In this document: one piece after another, positions 7,365 to 8,597 of the stretch
Layout of the letters: each line of letters starts with the position of its first letter
Position numbering within the stretch: position 1 is the first letter of the stretch
The notes under the pieces: model-generated
The model's database searches: none
Told to the model about the DNA's origin: nothing
What the model saw: only the letters and a program-made list of their open reading frames with translations
Translations under genes and position numbers: made by a program
NCBI GenBank assembly: GCA_900753245.1
Contig: CAADYJ010000090.1
Span: forward strand, 1 to 8,597
Length of the DNA: 8,597 bases
Direction: 5' to 3'
From: Clostridia bacterium
Lineage (GTDB): Bacteria; Bacillota; Clostridia; TANB77; CAG-508

Positions 7365-8027
7365 TTACCTTATTTTTTTTAACATATATTTTGTATTTTT
7401 AATAAATTCAAATCCATTTTCTTCATAAAAAGAAACTAATTTTTTCATAATTAAATCTTTCTTCTTATTTTTTTCTGAAATATTTTGAAGTTCTTTACTT
7501 TTATTTACTACTCTTGGTTGTGGTAAAACTATTATTTTATTTATAACTGTATTTGCATAAAAATACAATATGTCTTCTATATTATCTAATATATAACTGC
7601 CTATACCACAATTCCTAAATTGTTTGTTTATATAAAAGTCCTCTATATAAACTATTGTATCAGTTTCATCAGCTACTTCTGGTTTGATATTGCCATCCTT
7701 TCCAATTATAGCTGAAGCCATAGCACCAAAATCCCAAGCTCTACAATCTGCTACATCATTCAATGTTATACCAAACCTTGTAAAATCCATAGGAAGAAAA
7801 AATCTACCTTTTATAGAACCTATTTGCATTTTTTCATCTTCATCAAGATTAGTAACATATATATTTATAAAGAAATCTGTTATGTATTGACTATCTAAAT
7901 CCATACCTTCTATATGTGTTTCTACATCTTCTGTTACATATTCTAATTCAGGTCTAACAATATATGCTCTAAATGATAAAGAGTCCCAACCTAATTTTTC
8001 TAATTTATCTAATTTAATCATTTTCAC
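7365..8027 (-). CDS. GNAT-family N-acetyltransferase with a long N-terminal extension (220 aa)
   Basis: The C-terminal half carries the acetyl-CoA-binding signature of the GNAT fold: motif A reads IEDFYINKQFRNCGIGSYIL (128-147), with the R-x-x-G-x-G pyrophosphate loop at R138 to G143. It is followed by strand IIVLPQP (165-171) and motif B, LVSFYEENGFEF (197-208). Residues 1-120 are not typical of a minimal GNAT. They contain a strand-rich stretch (DFFINIYVTN) and a tryptophan-containing segment (CRAWDFGAMASAI, 95-107) that may form the acceptor-substrate side. The acceptor could be a small molecule, antibiotic or protein and cannot be told from sequence. The track start is GTG at 8027, 5 bases from AAGGA (8037-8033); ATG at 8021, two codons later, is 11 bases away and equally possible. 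No antitoxin-like ribbon-helix-helix gene lies beside it, so a GNAT toxin is less likely. Terminator hairpins flank it on both sides, which gives it the look of a self-contained cassette. Confidence 0.75.
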   Translation of the reverse strand: MKMIKLDKLEKLGWDSLSFRAYIVRPELEYVTEDVETHIEGMDLDSQYITDFFINIYVTNLDEDEKMQIGSIKGRFFLPMDFTRFGITLNDVADCRAWDFGAMASAIIGKDGNIKPEVADETDTIVYIEDFYINKQFRNCGIGSYILDNIEDILYFYANTVINKIIVLPQPRVVNKSKELQNISEKNKKKDLIMKKLVSFYEENGFEFIKNTKYMLKKIR

Positions 8028-8046
8028 TCATTCCTTTCAAATATTC

Positions 8047-8073
8047 AAAAGAGAGCTAATAATCTAGCTCTCC
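8047..8073 (-). terminator. Intrinsic terminator after the surface-protein gene
   Basis: On the minus strand GAGAGCTA (8072-8065) pairs perfectly with TAGCTCTC (8058-8051) around the loop GATTAT, which can close further by a G-U pair. The stem is followed by TTTT (8050-8047) and an AT-rich stretch. It begins 9 bases after the stop codon at 8082. The next ribosome binding site starts 9 bases after the T run, so there is no room for a promoter before the acetyltransferase gene. Confidence 0.8.
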
Positions 8074-8081
8074 GTCATTTA

Positions 8082-8597
8082 TTATTTATCTTTATTTTGT
8101 TTACGCTTAATTATATAAGTTATTCCTAATAAAGATAGTATTATTGCACTAGCAAATAATTTTATTTTGCTTTCAACTCCTGTTTTAGGAACTTCTATCT
8201 TTTTATTTTCAAATGTAAATTCTATTGTATTTTCATTTTCTTCTACTTGTGTATCATCTACGAATATTCCTTTGTCATTGATTTCTACTTTAACAATTTT
8301 GTTTGATAATTCATAATCTTTTGGTGCTTTTATTTCTTTAATGTAATATGTTCCATATCTTAACTCTTCAAATAAAGATGTTCCATCTTCTGAATTAGAT
8401 TTAACCTCTTTAATAAGTTTTGTACATTCTGGATCTTCGTATATTGCAAATATGAATTTATCTTTAATAACTTCTTTTGTTTCAGTATCAATCTTAATTA
8501 CCTTTACATTTTTTAGTATTGGCATATCTTTCATTTCTATTTTTTGAGTTTCTTTATCAGTTGTTACTGTGAATTTTATTTCTTCAGTAATTTCATA
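8082..8597 (-). CDS. Sortase-anchored Cna-B/SpaA-type surface protein, C-terminal part (5' end outside the window)
   Basis: The frame is open to the right edge. A methionine at 8534 is internal, since the 21 codons before it (YEITEEIKFTVTTDK...) continue the frame and look like the end of a preceding Cna-B repeat. The visible 171 residues hold one full Cna-B domain (about 28-132). Strand A carries the likely isopeptide lysine (KVIKID, K35). The E-box YYIKEIKAPKDYEL carries the catalytic Glu88. The last strand, FENKK, offers Asn131 as bond partner. After it come the sorting signal VPKTG (136-140), a hydrophobic segment (about 147-163) and a basic tail (KRKQNKDK). Such proteins are cut by sortase at T-G and linked to peptidoglycan or pilus subunits. 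Related SpaA-like proteins are common in Gram-positive conjugative elements, where a role in adhesion or mating contact is assumed. No sortase gene is in the window. Confidence 0.9.
   Translation of the reverse strand, partial: YEITEEIKFTVTTDKETQKIEMKDMPILKNVKVIKIDTETKEVIKDKFIFAIYEDPECTKLIKEVKSNSEDGTSLFEELRYGTYYIKEIKAPKDYELSNKIVKVEINDKGIFVDDTQVEENENTIEFTFENKKIEVPKTGVESKIKLFASAIILSLLGITYIIKRKQNKDK

Noticed and set aside
7383..7411. Possible promoter TTGAAT-17-TATATG inside the acetyltransferase 3' end
   Set aside because: Weak matches in very AT-rich DNA, and any transcript would still meet the terminator at 7350-7324; not enough to call.
7684..7890. 68-codon plus-strand ORF
   Set aside because: Antisense to the acetyltransferase gene; no support from motif or ribosome binding site.
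8532..8534. Methionine at 8534 as the start of the surface-protein gene
   Set aside because: The frame stays open to the window edge, the preceding residues continue a Cna-B-like domain, there is no signal peptide after it and no ribosome binding site before it.

Overview
The window is AT-rich, with dense, tightly packed genes on one strand (all on minus, so transcription runs from the right end to the left end) and strong AGGAGG-type ribosome binding sites. This fits a low-GC Gram-positive anaerobe of the Clostridia/Tissierellia kind. The gene content points to an integrative conjugative element or a related mobile element rather than core chromosome: a sortase-anchored pilin-like protein, small accessory genes, and a giant ArdC-like/DNA methylase/SNF2-like helicase polypeptide. 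No relaxase, integrase or coupling protein lies inside the window, so the element type is inferred.

In order of transcription (right to left): (1) the 3' part of a gene for a Cna-B/SpaA-type surface protein ending in a VPKTG sorting signal (8597-8082); (2) an intrinsic terminator (8073-8047); (3) a GNAT-family acetyltransferase with a long unrecognised N-terminal part (8027-7365); (4) a second intrinsic terminator with a GAAA tetraloop (7350-7324); (5) a 75-residue protein of unknown function (7297-7070), whose 3' end overlaps by 11 nt (6) the 2320-residue methylase-helicase (7080-118); (7) an extended -10 promoter at the left end, followed by the first 19 codons of a gene that looks like an Erm-type 23S rRNA adenine dimethyltransferase (58-1).

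The most striking feature is inside the giant gene. In the +1 frame of the same strand, positions 6242-5889 encode a complete, recognisable TnpV-family protein (117 aa) with its own well-spaced Shine-Dalgarno sequence. Over this stretch the host frame encodes a polar, low-complexity linker rich in N, E, R, S and G. The host linker ends in QLNLF, which resembles the bacterial sliding-clamp-binding motif, and those bases overlap the conserved C-terminal ELIY-N-stop of TnpV. This is a candidate nested, overprinted gene that a gene caller would normally discard.

As a working model, the surface protein helps contact with recipient cells, the giant polypeptide protects or processes transferred DNA (like the anti-restriction DarB and ArdC proteins), and the acetyltransferase and the Erm-like gene are cargo. 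Each terminator is followed within about 10-15 nt by the next ribosome binding site, leaving no room for a promoter. The downstream genes must therefore depend on read-through, antitermination or promoters inside genes.
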